Assembly (NCBI GenBank): GCA_002839605.1
Contig: PGYK01000005.1
Location: forward strand, 62,001-126,000
Reading direction: 5' to 3'
DNA from: Methanomicrobiales archaeon HGW-Methanomicrobiales-3
GTDB lineage: Archaea; Halobacteriota; Methanomicrobia; Methanomicrobiales; Methanospirillaceae
Length of the DNA stretch: 64,000 nucleotides
Part shown: piece by piece, positions 8,836 to 16,743 of the stretch
Numbering within the stretch: the first letter of the stretch is position 1
How the letters are laid out: each line of letters starts with the position of its first letter
Notes under the pieces: model-generated
What the model was told of the DNA's origin: nothing
What the model saw: only the letters and a program-made list of their open reading frames with translations
The model's database searches: none
Position numbers and translations under genes: made by a program

Positions 8836-9822
8836 ATGACCATCGCATTGCAGATCCGGAACCTGACCCGGCGCTTCGACACCCTTGTCGCCGTGGACAA
8901 CATATCGTTTGAGATCCGGCAGGGGGAGGTTTTCGGACTTCTTGGCCCCAATGGTGCCGGAAAGACCACAACCCTCTCGATGCTCGCCACCATGCTCGTC
9001 CCGACATCCGGGTCGGCAACCGTCAACGGGATCGATATCGGGGCGGATCCCGACGGGGTCCGCAGATCCATTGGGATCGTCTTCCAGGACCAGAGCCTTG
9101 ATGAGGAACTGACCGCGGCGGAGAATATGGATTTCCATGGCCGGCTGTACCGGATACCCTCAGAGATCCGCAACCCGCGGATCACCGAACTCCTCACGCT
9201 CGTTGAACTCAATGACCGCCGCAACGATATCGTCAAGACCTTTTCTGGCGGGATGCGGCGGCGCCTTGAGATCGCCCGCGGGCTGCTCCACCACCCGTCC
9301 GTCCTCTTTCTGGACGAGCCCACGCTCGGTCTCGACCCCCAGACACGAAACCATCTCTGGCAGTACATTGCCGCGCTGGCAAAGGAGAAGGGAATCACGG
9401 TCATCTTAACCACCCATTACATGGAGGAAGCAGATCGGCTGTGTGACCGGATCGCCATCATCGATCACGGGAAGATCATCGCCATCGACACGCCCGGAAA
9501 TCTCAAGGATGGCCTTGGCGGCGACCTCGTGACCATAAGTTCGCCCGACCCGGCGGGAGTGGTCGAAGCCTTACAAGAGCCGTGGGTGACCCGGTCAGAG
9601 ACCCGGCATGACACGGTTGTCGTCAGCCTGGCCAATGCCGATGAGCACCTCAGCACCATCGTCACGCTCCTCAACACCCGGCACATCCCGATCACCGCCA
9701 TCTCGGTCCACAAGCCAACGCTTGAGGATGTCTTCCTCTCGTTCACGGGAAAGACGATCCGGGAGCAGGAAGCAGATTCAAAGGAGATCATGCGCATGCA
9801 GCAGAAGATGATGAGGCACTAA
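8836..9822 (+). CDS. DrrA-like ABC transporter ATPase
   Basis: A 328-aa ATPase. Walker A GPNGAGKTT lies at 37-45, then the signature FSGGMRRRLEIARG, Walker B VLFLDEPTLGLDP and H-loop TTHYMEEADRL. The C-terminal extension with HKPTLEDVFLSFTGKTIRE is typical of the DrrA/NodI drug-resistance subfamily. It pairs with the permease starting 2 nt after its stop. The ATG at 8836 is preferred over an in-frame TTG at 8812, since it begins exactly at the ABC domain. Confidence 0.93.
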   Translation: MTIALQIRNLTRRFDTLVAVDNISFEIRQGEVFGLLGPNGAGKTTTLSMLATMLVPTSGSATVNGIDIGADPDGVRRSIGIVFQDQSLDEELTAAENMDFHGRLYRIPSEIRNPRITELLTLVELNDRRNDIVKTFSGGMRRRLEIARGLLHHPSVLFLDEPTLGLDPQTRNHLWQYIAALAKEKGITVILTTHYMEEADRLCDRIAIIDHGKIIAIDTPGNLKDGLGGDLVTISSPDPAGVVEALQEPWVTRSETRHDTVVVSLANADEHLSTIVTLLNTRHIPITAISVHKPTLEDVFLSFTGKTIREQEADSKEIMRMQQKMMRH

Positions 9823-9824
9823 AA

Positions 9825-10574
9825 ATGGACATCATCTACACCATCTGGCTCCGGAACATGCTGCGGTACGTCCGGTCAAAGAGCCGCATCATCGGCAGCA
9901 TCAGCATGCCGCTCTTCTTTTTGCTCTTCCTCGGTTTTGGCTTGAACTCCGTGGTCCAGCTGCCGGATATCGGGGGCAATTATATCCTGTTCCTTGTTCC
10001 GGGCATGGTCGCGATGAGCGTCATGTTCACATCGGTCTTCTCCGGCATCCAGGTTATCTGGGACAAGCAGTTCGGGTTTTTGAAAGAGACCCTTGTTGCC
10101 CCGGTGTCGCGCCTGGAGATCATGCTTGGCCAGACGGCCGGCGGGGCAACTTCGGCAGTCCTGCAGGGATTCATGATCCTGGTCATCTCCCTCTTCATCG
10201 GCCTTGAGGTCTCAAGCGTGACCGGGTTTTTCATTGCGCTGCTCTTCATGATCCTTATCGGCATCGCGTTCACCGCGTTCGGGATCGCGATAGCATCGCG
10301 GATGGAGGATATGACCGGGTTCCAGCTGATCATGAACTTTGTGATCTTCCCGATCTTCGGACTCTCGGGAGCGCTCTTCCCCATCAGCTCGCTGCCCGCG
10401 TGGTTAGTGCCGGTTACGATGCTCGATCCTCTTACGTATGGAGTGGAAGGGATCCGGTACGGCCTGACCGGCGTGTCGCAGATAAACCCGCTCGTCTGCC
10501 TTGCGGTTATCGGAGGGTTCTCCGTGGCAATGACCTTTATTGGTGCATTCCTGTTCCGGAAGATCACGATCTGA
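9825..10574 (+). CDS. ABC-2 type permease (DrrB-like)
   Basis: A 249-aa integral membrane protein with about six hydrophobic segments. It carries the ABC-2 family signature near its C-terminus, FGLSGALFPISSLPAWL followed by LDPLTYGVEGIR. It is the membrane partner of the preceding ATPase and should form an exporter for drugs or lipids. It lies in an operon with a 2-nt spacer and is followed by a noncoding gap with the TATA box of the next gene. Confidence 0.92.
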   Translation: MDIIYTIWLRNMLRYVRSKSRIIGSISMPLFFLLFLGFGLNSVVQLPDIGGNYILFLVPGMVAMSVMFTSVFSGIQVIWDKQFGFLKETLVAPVSRLEIMLGQTAGGATSAVLQGFMILVISLFIGLEVSSVTGFFIALLFMILIGIAFTAFGIAIASRMEDMTGFQLIMNFVIFPIFGLSGALFPISSLPAWLVPVTMLDPLTYGVEGIRYGLTGVSQINPLVCLAVIGGFSVAMTFIGAFLFRKITI

Positions 10575-10645
10575 ACCACGGGTGCAACCCGTTATAACCG
10601 GGATTCGGCATTCTTCATCAACCAGCCGCCGGTTCCCGGCCCTCA

Positions 10646-10653
10646 TTTATATT
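10646..10653 (+). promoter_or_regulatory. TATA box for the YIP1-family gene
   Basis: The sequence tttatatt is centred 30 nt upstream of the ATG at 10679. Confidence 0.55.
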
Positions 10654-10678
10654 CCCGTTACACCAACCACTCAGCTGT

Positions 10679-11263
10679 ATGATCACAAACATCTTCGAAA
10701 AGGCCAAAGGCTGTCTCCTTGATCCGGTGGAAACATTCCGGCAGTCGAAAGACGATGAACTGTCCGCAGTATTTTCCTATTTTATCGCACTGCTCCTGTT
10801 CAATGCAATCCTTTCAGCCGCACTAGCAGCGGTCGTGATCGAGATGATGCCACCGCTTGCCATGATGACCTGGGGGATACCGGTTCCGGTTGCCATATTC
10901 CTCATGATGCTGGTCGGCGGGTTTATCGCAACGCTCGTGTTTGGCGTGTGGCTCCACCTCTGGGTGTACCTCTTTGGCGGAAGCCGGGGGATCATGCAGA
11001 CGATAAACGCGGTCATATACGGGAGCACGCCCCGGCTGATCTTCGGGTGGATCCCGTTCATCGGGTTCATCTTCACCCTCTGGTCGCTTGCGCTGGGAAT
11101 CCTCGGCGTCCGCGAGCTGCAGGAGATCGATTCCCTGAAAGCAACCCTTGCCGTTGCCCTTGCGGTCATGATCCCTGTCATCCTTCTCATCGTCCTTGCA
11201 GCATATTTCATGGTCGCGAACGTGACCACAACGGCAATGCCGGTCCTGCCGGCAAATTCCTGA
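10679..11263 (+). CDS. YIP1-family membrane protein
   Basis: A 194-aa protein. The N-terminal segment (NIFEKAKGCLLDPVETFRQ) is characteristic of prokaryotic YIP1-domain proteins. About five membrane helices follow, with the conserved motif of a glycine-rich loop and LWVYLFGGSRGIMQTINAVIYGSTPRL. Function is unknown; homologues are frequent in methanogens. It is transcribed alone and ends at a T8 run. Confidence 0.85.
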   Translation: MITNIFEKAKGCLLDPVETFRQSKDDELSAVFSYFIALLLFNAILSAALAAVVIEMMPPLAMMTWGIPVPVAIFLMMLVGGFIATLVFGVWLHLWVYLFGGSRGIMQTINAVIYGSTPRLIFGWIPFIGFIFTLWSLALGILGVRELQEIDSLKATLAVALAVMIPVILLIVLAAYFMVANVTTTAMPVLPANS

Positions 11264-11269
11264 CAATCC

Positions 11270-11277
11270 TTTTTTTT
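11270..11277 (+). terminator. Oligo-T terminator after the YIP1 gene
   Basis: A run of eight T begins 6 nt after the stop codon, as expected for archaeal intrinsic termination. Confidence 0.5.
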
Positions 11278-11441
11278 GCAATATTCGTTTTGAGGGTTTT
11301 TTAGTGCCCCGATCAATTCATTCCTGAAAGGATCCATTTCCGGGAACAGGCCGGTGAGTGGGATGCACCCGATAAGGATTGGCAGAATTTTTGTCATAAC
11401 CTGCACGCAAAAGCGATGCCAGGTACGGGGGGAGAGATAAG

Positions 11442-11505
11442 CGTCAGGTCCCGGTCATTCCCTGTTCCGGTTCATGAACCGGACCTGGTTGAGGTATACC
11501 TGACG
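11442..11505. other. Nested palindrome in a 271-nt spacer
   Basis: A perfect 18-base palindrome (tccggttcatgaaccgga, 11466-11483) sits inside an outer 8-base inverted repeat (cgtcaggt at 11442-11449 and acctgacg at 11498-11505). Imperfect direct repeats (ggagagata-agcg, ggagaggatacgc) flank it. It could be a protein-binding site or a structured transcript end between two convergent genes. Nothing else is recognised in 11278-11534. Confidence 0.55.
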
Positions 11506-11534
11506 GGAGAGGATACGCTTCCCGCACAATTTTT

Positions 11535-12017
11535 CTAGCACCGCACGGTGTATCCCGCAGCACCCAGCATTCGGATCACCCGCTCGTCCCATGCGGTATC
11601 ATCCAGCCCGGTAAGGCAATCGATCTGTTCAGAAAAGACCCGGGTCAGCCGCTCATCTTCGGATGCAAGAAACCGCTGGCACATGATCCGGCCAGCCCGT
11701 TTCCCATCCGCGGTGAGGATCAGGATACGCCAGCAGCCATAATCCCGGCAGATCTCCGGGCGGGTGCTGTGGACCGTGCAGTACCCTTTTGCCGTGGTCT
11801 GGTCGAACCGGAAGAACGGGCATGCTTCGGGTCGTTCCAGAAATATGCTCCGGTCACAAAAGAGCGCGATCTTGTCCGGGTCAACGGTTACTTCGGTCTT
11901 CTCACCGGTATACTCGTTATTGACCATGAAATGGTAATCGCCATACGCTTTTTTGATGGTATGGACAAGGCCGAGATGGCTGCAACATTCCCCGCACTGG
12001 CTGCATTCAAACGGCAT
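11535..12017 (-). CDS. YkgJ-type Fe-S/Zn cysteine-cluster protein
   Basis: A 160-aa protein starting MPFECSQCGECCSHLGLVH, the CxxCxxCC hallmark of the YkgJ (CxxCxxCC) family. Further cysteines lie in the middle (ACPFF, GYCTVHSTRPEICRDYGC). Family members probably bind an iron-sulfur cluster or zinc; their activity is unknown. A GTG 33 nt upstream (12050) is in frame, but the ATG at 12017 has a better-spaced gcaggt and begins at the domain. It is a single gene, convergent with the YIP1 gene. Confidence 0.87.
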   Translation of the reverse strand: MPFECSQCGECCSHLGLVHTIKKAYGDYHFMVNNEYTGEKTEVTVDPDKIALFCDRSIFLERPEACPFFRFDQTTAKGYCTVHSTRPEICRDYGCWRILILTADGKRAGRIMCQRFLASEDERLTRVFSEQIDCLTGLDDTAWDERVIRMLGAAGYTVRC

Positions 12018-12220
12018 GGCACGAACCTGCTCTGCTACCGGGTATTGCACTCCCTTACCATAATATCACCGGAACGAACCCGGAGGGTGCGAAAAAGGGC
12101 GTGATGAAAAAAAGCGGATTATTCCGGTTGCTAAAAATTTTCTGTTTCGCATGATACCCGGCAGCTCACCCGGTTCACCGGTATTGCTCCCCGTTTTGGA
12201 TTCCGGCCCGGAAAAAGGGG

Positions 12221-12736
12221 CTACCCGCGGCTGTCCGAAAGATCCGATTCCGCGGCCAGTCTTAACAAATCCGCTGCCTCTTCAGATCTTCCCGCATCGG
12301 TAAGTGTTGCAGCTTTCAGGCTCCGGATAGAGGGATCGCGGGGTGAGAGGGCCAGTGCCCGGTCATAACAGGAAATGGCATCGTCGTAGCGATGCAGGTT
12401 GTGCAGGGCCACCCCTTTTGCCAGCCATGCTGCCGTAAAGTTCTGGTCACGGGCGAGCGCTGCATTGAAAAAGGGCAGTGAATCGTTATACTGCCCGTAC
12501 CGGGACAGGAGATCAAGCCCCAGCCGGAACTGCTCCTCTGCTTCGGGGGACGGGGTCACAATATCCGCATCGTCAAACGCAATCGCCAGGGAAGATCCGC
12601 CGGAGGGGATCAAAAGTTCGCCATGGATTATCTGCGGGTTGTTTGTCACCGGGGCAACGATACCGGTGGGGGAGAAACAGCCCGACGAAAGCGATGCAGA
12701 CAGGATGAGGATACCAAGCAGGATCACCCGTCTCAT
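12221..12736 (-). CDS. Lipoprotein with TPR repeats
   Basis: A 171-aa protein. The signal peptide MRRVILLGILILSASLSSGC ends in a lipobox with the modified Cys at 20. Two to three TPR motifs occupy about residues 65-165 (AEEQFRLGLDLLSRYGQYNDSL; AAWLAKGVALHNLHRYDDAI; ALSPRDPSIRSLKAATL). It is probably anchored on the outer face of the membrane as a protein-protein scaffold. An in-frame ATG lies at 12763, but the MRR start gives a normal signal peptide. Confidence 0.82.
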   Translation of the reverse strand: MRRVILLGILILSASLSSGCFSPTGIVAPVTNNPQIIHGELLIPSGGSSLAIAFDDADIVTPSPEAEEQFRLGLDLLSRYGQYNDSLPFFNAALARDQNFTAAWLAKGVALHNLHRYDDAISCYDRALALSPRDPSIRSLKAATLTDAGRSEEAADLLRLAAESDLSDSRG

Positions 12737-13023
12737 AGGAAAGTATCCGGGGGGACAGGACATACCTTTTGCGGTTTGGGGTGCCGGTTCCTGACCCTAA
12801 CCAGTAAAAGGGCAAAAAGGCAGGGGATGTGCAACTGCCATTGCTCATCAGGGACAGAACGGGGAATAGGAAAAAACCGAAGAACGTGCAGCATTTTCCT
12901 GTTGAGAAAAACGGCGGTGTACTGAAAAAACTGGCCGGGGGATCACGATACTCCAGCGGCCTCTGCCTGTCAGGGATGGTGCACAGGATTTGCCAATCGG
13001 GATCGTGCACGCAAAAGATCAGA

Positions 13024-13236
13024 TCAGTATGCGCCCCGCCCGACCTGGCTGATGTAAATTTTGTGCTCCTGCAGGTCGATCCTGAAGAGTTCGGGGTTGG
13101 TGATGAGATCCGGAACCTTGATCCGCATCGTCTCAAGTTCCTGGAAGGTGAAGTGTTCGGCAATGTTCCTCTTCCCATCCATCCACTCCATTGATACCCC
13201 GGTATCGGTCTGGATACAATTGTAAATCTTTTCCAC
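13024..13236 (-). CDS. Small hypothetical protein (70 aa)
   Basis: A 70-aa acidic cytosolic protein with a GTG start preceded by aggtaggt. The sequence (NIAEHFTFQELETMRIKVPDLITNPELFRID) has regular secondary-structure spacing and ordinary codon use. No family is recognised. It is divergent from the small-protein pair that begins at 13325. The 260-nt spacer upstream of the TPR gene (12764-13023) shows nothing else. Confidence 0.5.
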   Translation of the reverse strand: MEKIYNCIQTDTGVSMEWMDGKRNIAEHFTFQELETMRIKVPDLITNPELFRIDLQEHKIYISQVGRGAY

Positions 13237-13324
13237 GGTACCTACCTGATAGAGGGGCAGGATACTTGACTCTATTCATTGCCCGAAACGGGGGTCTTCA
13301 TCTCCCGCCAAAGGAGGACCGGGA

Positions 13325-13510
13325 TTGTCTGGGAAGGATATACCGGCAGAAATGGCCGCAGGTGTTACAAATTTTGTCTATTCACGCAAGGTATATCCCC
13401 AGAAGAACCAAATGCGCACCCGTGACAGGTTTGAGAAATCGTTTGGAGAAGACCCGCATCAGGAGCCCGGTACTGAAGAGTGCCGGTTTGAATGGGAACC
13501 GGTTTTGTAG
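13325..13510 (+). CDS. Small hypothetical protein with strong ribosome binding site (61 aa)
   Basis: The TTG start is preceded by an exact aggagg at 13312-13317 with an 8-nt spacer, unusually strong for this window. The 61-aa product is charged (RKVYPQKNQMRTRDRFEKSFGEDPHQEPGTEE) with no membrane segment. It is unrecognised. It sits 33 nt before a small membrane protein and may form a two-gene unit with it. Confidence 0.5.
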   Translation: MSGKDIPAEMAAGVTNFVYSRKVYPQKNQMRTRDRFEKSFGEDPHQEPGTEECRFEWEPVL

Positions 13511-13543
13511 CACACCAAAAAAACCGTCTCCCGGGATCCTGCC

Positions 13544-13711
13544 GTGAGCCTGAGCTGGCTGGATCGGCTGCTTGAAAAGGGCGAGCGGAACTCCCGGTGT
13601 TATGATTTTATTGAACACCGGCCGTTCTGGACCATGGGATGGTTCCGGGCAATGGTTGTTCTCCTGGGAATCTGCGCTATCCTCTTCTGGTTCTTCTGCC
13701 AGCCCGTGTAG
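13544..13711 (+). CDS. Small single-span membrane protein (55 aa)
   Basis: Found by reading the sequence. A GTG start gives MSLSWLDRLLEKGERNSRCYD, then a membrane helix at about residues 33-53 ending FWFFCQPV. The N-terminal half is amphipathic. No family is recognised. It follows the 61-aa gene by 33 nt. The evidence is the hydrophobic helix plus context only; the Shine-Dalgarno signal is weak. Positions 13712-13966 show no gene. Confidence 0.42.
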   Translation: MSLSWLDRLLEKGERNSRCYDFIEHRPFWTMGWFRAMVVLLGICAILFWFFCQPV

Positions 13712-13966
13712 CGGGATCGGTATCAGTGGCAGTAGGAAGAAGGGATTCTTTCCTTCCTGTATTTTTTTATCTCCCGGCTTTTTGGCCAGGAAAGACGATG
13801 CATTCACGTGCCGTTGCATTGCCTCACCAACCGAAGGAACGTGCCAACAGGGAACAAAACAGGCGGAGCGCCATGGGCGCTGCAGGTTCATACAATTCGG
13901 GGATTCTCCAGAGCAAAATTATCTGCTGTGGCACCGGACAATCCAGAAGAGATTTTTGGCCGGTTC

Positions 13967-14212
13967 TTACAGCACCGGGGAAATTATCGGGAGCACCGAA
14001 GCAGGCGATGCTTTCTTCGCCGGCCCGTTGGGGGTGAGGATCGTGGATCGCTTCCGGCACCGGGTACAGGACGCATCACGGGTCTCCTTGAAGTGGTCCC
14101 GCGGGGTTTTGTTGACGATAAGATTCTCTGCTGTGCACACGGGGCAGGTGAACCGGATCACATAGCCGGTTCTTGTGCCCGTAACTTCGGGTTTTGTGGA
14201 ATGTCTTGTCAT
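13967..14212 (-). CDS. Small zinc-ribbon-like protein (81 aa)
   Basis: An 81-aa protein with two CxxC pairs, CPVC near residues 23-26 and CTRC near 49-52, surrounded by basic residues (FTCPVCTAENLIVNKTPRD; DASCTRCRKRSTIL). The spacing fits a zinc ribbon or rubredoxin-like knuckle. No catalytic domain is present. It could bind nucleic acid, but that is inference. The ribosome binding site is weak, so the gene call rests on the metal-binding pattern. Confidence 0.55.
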   Translation of the reverse strand: MTRHSTKPEVTGTRTGYVIRFTCPVCTAENLIVNKTPRDHFKETRDASCTRCRKRSTILTPNGPAKKASPASVLPIISPVL

Positions 14213-14604
14213 TGGCAGGAATTCGGATTTGGGGCTTTCTCATGGGTACATTCAAACGACCAAAAACACACGCGGGGGTTTTTTCTCCGGGCAAAAGGGG
14301 GTTTTGCATAGGGATGCGTGTGGGAAGCAGTCTCCCACGCAGGTCATCTTTTTTGGCCGACACCGGGGTATCGGAACCATTCGGGTATACTACTATTGGC
14401 TGGCTGAACGTATAGTATCTTGGGAAGAGGAAGAAAGGGTCATCATGGGGGGAATTTGCCAAAAAATTCCTAATAAGAATCGCCCATTGCAACGATCAGG
14501 GCAAAATGCCCCTGCATCTGTTGAAGTTTTTTAATCACGATGATGGCTGGTGTTGTGATATCACATTTCCCATCATTCAGGAGTTCAGCAGATTTTTTGT
14601 TTTT
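14213..14604. other. Spacer without recognised gene
   Basis: About 390 nt with several open frames on both strands. None has a convincing start signal, a composition like its neighbours or a recognisable domain. AT content rises toward 14520-14605. Confidence 0.4.
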
Positions 14605-14862
14605 TTGCTCTCTGGAAACGGACACGAACCATGGGTTTTCTCACCAGAATAATGAAAAACCAATGGAGTATGAATAGGTTATTTATTGAATCAGGGCACC
14701 TTGAGGGGTATGGGAAGACTTTTTTTCCGGATCGGGCAACCGGTAATTGAAGCCGCCGCGGGAGCGCCCCCGCGGGGGCGGCGGCAGCAATCGCAACCGG
14801 GGGCATGGGGGCATCAGCCCCCATAATCTATTCTTCTGGAAATTGCGTTTTTCATGGGAAAA
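14605..14862. repeat. Dispersed composite repeat, type A
   Basis: It opens with an inverted copy of hairpin motif H (14605-14660: tttgctc, gaaac, gaacc-atg-ggttttc, aatgaaaaac). A GC-rich cruciform follows at about 14750-14785 (gccgccgcgggagcgccccc, then gggggcggcgg). It closes with ccccataatctattcttc and tttttcatgggaa. The same order is found at 19927-20200. Confidence 0.7.
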
Positions 14863-14882
14863 CCCTTAATGGATTGTAGTGG

Positions 14883-15049
14883 GTTGCGAGAGGGATGTGG
14901 GCGCACGAGTTCTCATCGGCCCTTGCCTTTGTGGTGCAGGTTGAAAATGGGCTCCTGAAAATGGATGATTGAAACCGGGAGATTTGGGAGCTTGCTCCCG
15001 CAGGCTGCCTCCCCCTCAAGACGAGAGAGAGCGTCACCATTGCAAACGG
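14883..15049 (+). repeat. Dispersed intergenic repeat, type B
   Basis: About 165 bp beginning ttgcgagagggatgtgggcg and ending accattgcaaa. It aligns along its length with the reverse complement of 25394-25558, and its end matches the end of the 2039-2190 copy. Both ends carry TTGC(G/A)A-like inverted termini. Confidence 0.65.
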
Positions 15050-15129
15050 GGGTCCTGCGAGGGTATCGGGCGCATCAGACTGGACGCGGCTCCATTTTTC
15101 AAATCAGTACTCCCATAAAAAAGAAGAGA

Positions 15130-16221
15130 TCAGAAATTTGCCTCGTCAGACTGTGCCGGGTTATACCGCCCGGCCGGAACCGGAGTCTGAACCGGGACCG
15201 GAACGGCAGTCGGGGCCGGGGTCACCACAGGTTCATCCTCCTGTCCCGGGAGGTGCGAGTGGGTATCGCTGCCCGGGAGGAGAATCCGGTGTGCTTCATC
15301 TTCCGTGCAGTCAGCGCCGATCTTCTGGCAGTAGGCAAGAGATGCATTCTTTGCGGCCGGGTTGGGTGGCCAGACCGCGTCACCGCCCTGTGTTTTCTTT
15401 CCCAGGTATTCGGCATACCGGTAGGCATGGATGAAACTCAGCGAGGGGATGGTCTTCTGGAGATACCCGATGGTGATGCTCCCGGTCCGGTCTGAACCGA
15501 GAACGCAGTGGTAGTAGATGAGGCGCTTCTTCCCGGACGGGTCCTTTTCATCCATGAGCGTGATGATCTGGTCAATGCGACCGGAATAACTGCAGGTATT
15601 GCCAACATCCGCATCGATGGTATCTTTGCATTGCTGATCGAGATGAGGGCAGAATGCGAAAGCAGATGAGATGAGGTTTCCAGCCTGCCCATTGACGGAT
15701 CCTCCGGCAAGCGGGGCTGAACAGGTGCTTTTGACGCCCCCGAACTCGCGGAGCAGGACATCAAACTCCTGGGAATTGATCTCGCCGTGATCAAGAAGGC
15801 TGATATCGATGATCCGGTAATCGTCCAGATTGAAATTTTGCATATCACGGATGAGCGCGGCTTGTTTGCTGTCAGGGAAATAGGCCGGGGCTGACGATGA
15901 CTTTTTGTTCTGCATCATCGTGTTTAGTTCATCGTAGGCAAAACGCCAGTCTGACTGGTTCATGCAGTTGCCTGACTGCCCGGTACCGTTCCGGACGATG
16001 AGGGGCAATGGTCCCCGCACCAGGAGATTGCCGGTCGATTCTGCATAGTCGACCACGACAGGGCCGGCTAGCTGGGCACGGTTTGATTCCTCGAGGTTGT
16101 AGATCTTCAGGCAGCAGGTCCCGTCCGGGGCCGCAGGGGTCTCATAGCAGGAGAATGCACTGGCTGATGTGGCGAGCAGGACAAGGCCGATGAGAAAAAA
16201 GGAGATGCGGTATGAGTTCAT
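15130..16221 (-). CDS. Secreted protein with tyrosine/dual-specificity phosphatase signature
   Basis: A 363-aa protein with a signal peptide (residues 1-22, ending SASAF). The ATG at 16221 is chosen because the signal peptide begins there. The active-site loop HCVLGSDRTGSIT (Cys239, Arg245) fits the HCx5R(S/T) signature of cysteine-dependent phosphatases. A helical segment follows as in DSPs. There are about ten other cysteines, consistent with disulfides outside the cell. The C-terminus carries a Pro/Thr/Val linker and ends YNPAQSDEANF after LPGSDTHSHLP, a tail shared with the thaumatin-like protein at 27070-28308. Substrates could be phosphoproteins, inositol phosphates or lipids. It is cotranscribed with the small Cys-rich protein upstream (13-nt gap). 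Confidence 0.75.
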   Translation of the reverse strand: MNSYRISFFLIGLVLLATSASAFSCYETPAAPDGTCCLKIYNLEESNRAQLAGPVVVDYAESTGNLLVRGPLPLIVRNGTGQSGNCMNQSDWRFAYDELNTMMQNKKSSSAPAYFPDSKQAALIRDMQNFNLDDYRIIDISLLDHGEINSQEFDVLLREFGGVKSTCSAPLAGGSVNGQAGNLISSAFAFCPHLDQQCKDTIDADVGNTCSYSGRIDQIITLMDEKDPSGKKRLIYYHCVLGSDRTGSITIGYLQKTIPSLSFIHAYRYAEYLGKKTQGGDAVWPPNPAAKNASLAYCQKIGADCTEDEAHRILLPGSDTHSHLPGQEDEPVVTPAPTAVPVPVQTPVPAGRYNPAQSDEANF

Positions 16222-16234
16222 GGGACCTCGCATT

Positions 16235-16480
16235 TTAACAAGCCAGATCACAATGGCTCCGGCATTCGAACGGGTTCGGATCATAGTTGCAGTTGAAGAG
16301 GCAGTTTTTGCACATGAGATTGGCTGCATTGTCCGGCGGCTGCAACGCGGAACCCTCACGGGCCGGAAGTTCGATTACAAGATAATATCCCCCTCCAATG
16401 ATAGTTCCAAGAAGGCCTAGGCAGAACAGGAACAGTACGAGCCGGCCGAGCGGGGCTCCTGAATTTTTATTTGTTTCCAT
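16235..16480 (-). CDS. Small membrane protein with cysteine-rich outer tail (81 aa)
   Basis: The start METNKNSGAPLGRL at 16480 follows ggggggaaaatgca. A membrane helix covers residues 13-35. The C-terminal about 25 residues carry six cysteines in the pattern CxxCxxxCx8-9CxxxCxxxC (LMCKNCLFNCNYDPNPFECRSHCDLAC). The tail probably faces outward and could be disulfide-bonded or bind metal. It stops 13 nt before the secreted phosphatase-like gene and so probably works with it. No family is recognised. Confidence 0.6.
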   Translation of the reverse strand: METNKNSGAPLGRLVLFLFCLGLLGTIIGGGYYLVIELPAREGSALQPPDNAANLMCKNCLFNCNYDPNPFECRSHCDLAC

Positions 16481-16743
16481 TGCATTTTCCCCCCGGAACA
16501 CCGGGTAACAATAGTTACTTGAGACCGTGACTCTAAAAACCGCGTGAACAGGGAAAATAATCGCCGGATATTTTCCATGTCCCGGGAACAACCCCCATGC
16601 CGGGGGCAATTGAGAACAGCCCTAAAAAAATCCTGCACAGGTATCCACGGTACCGGATGAGCATCCTTATCTTTTCCGTTTTCCCAATTGATCCTGAGTG
16701 CAGGTGTAAAGACACCCCCCGAGCACTGCAACCCAAAGGCCCG

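Noticed and set aside
13382-13891. 169-codon reverse frame opposite the small-gene pair
   Set aside because: The forward strand has the better signals (aggagg, membrane helix), and the reverse product shows no domain and an unusual Pro/Glu/Phe mix.
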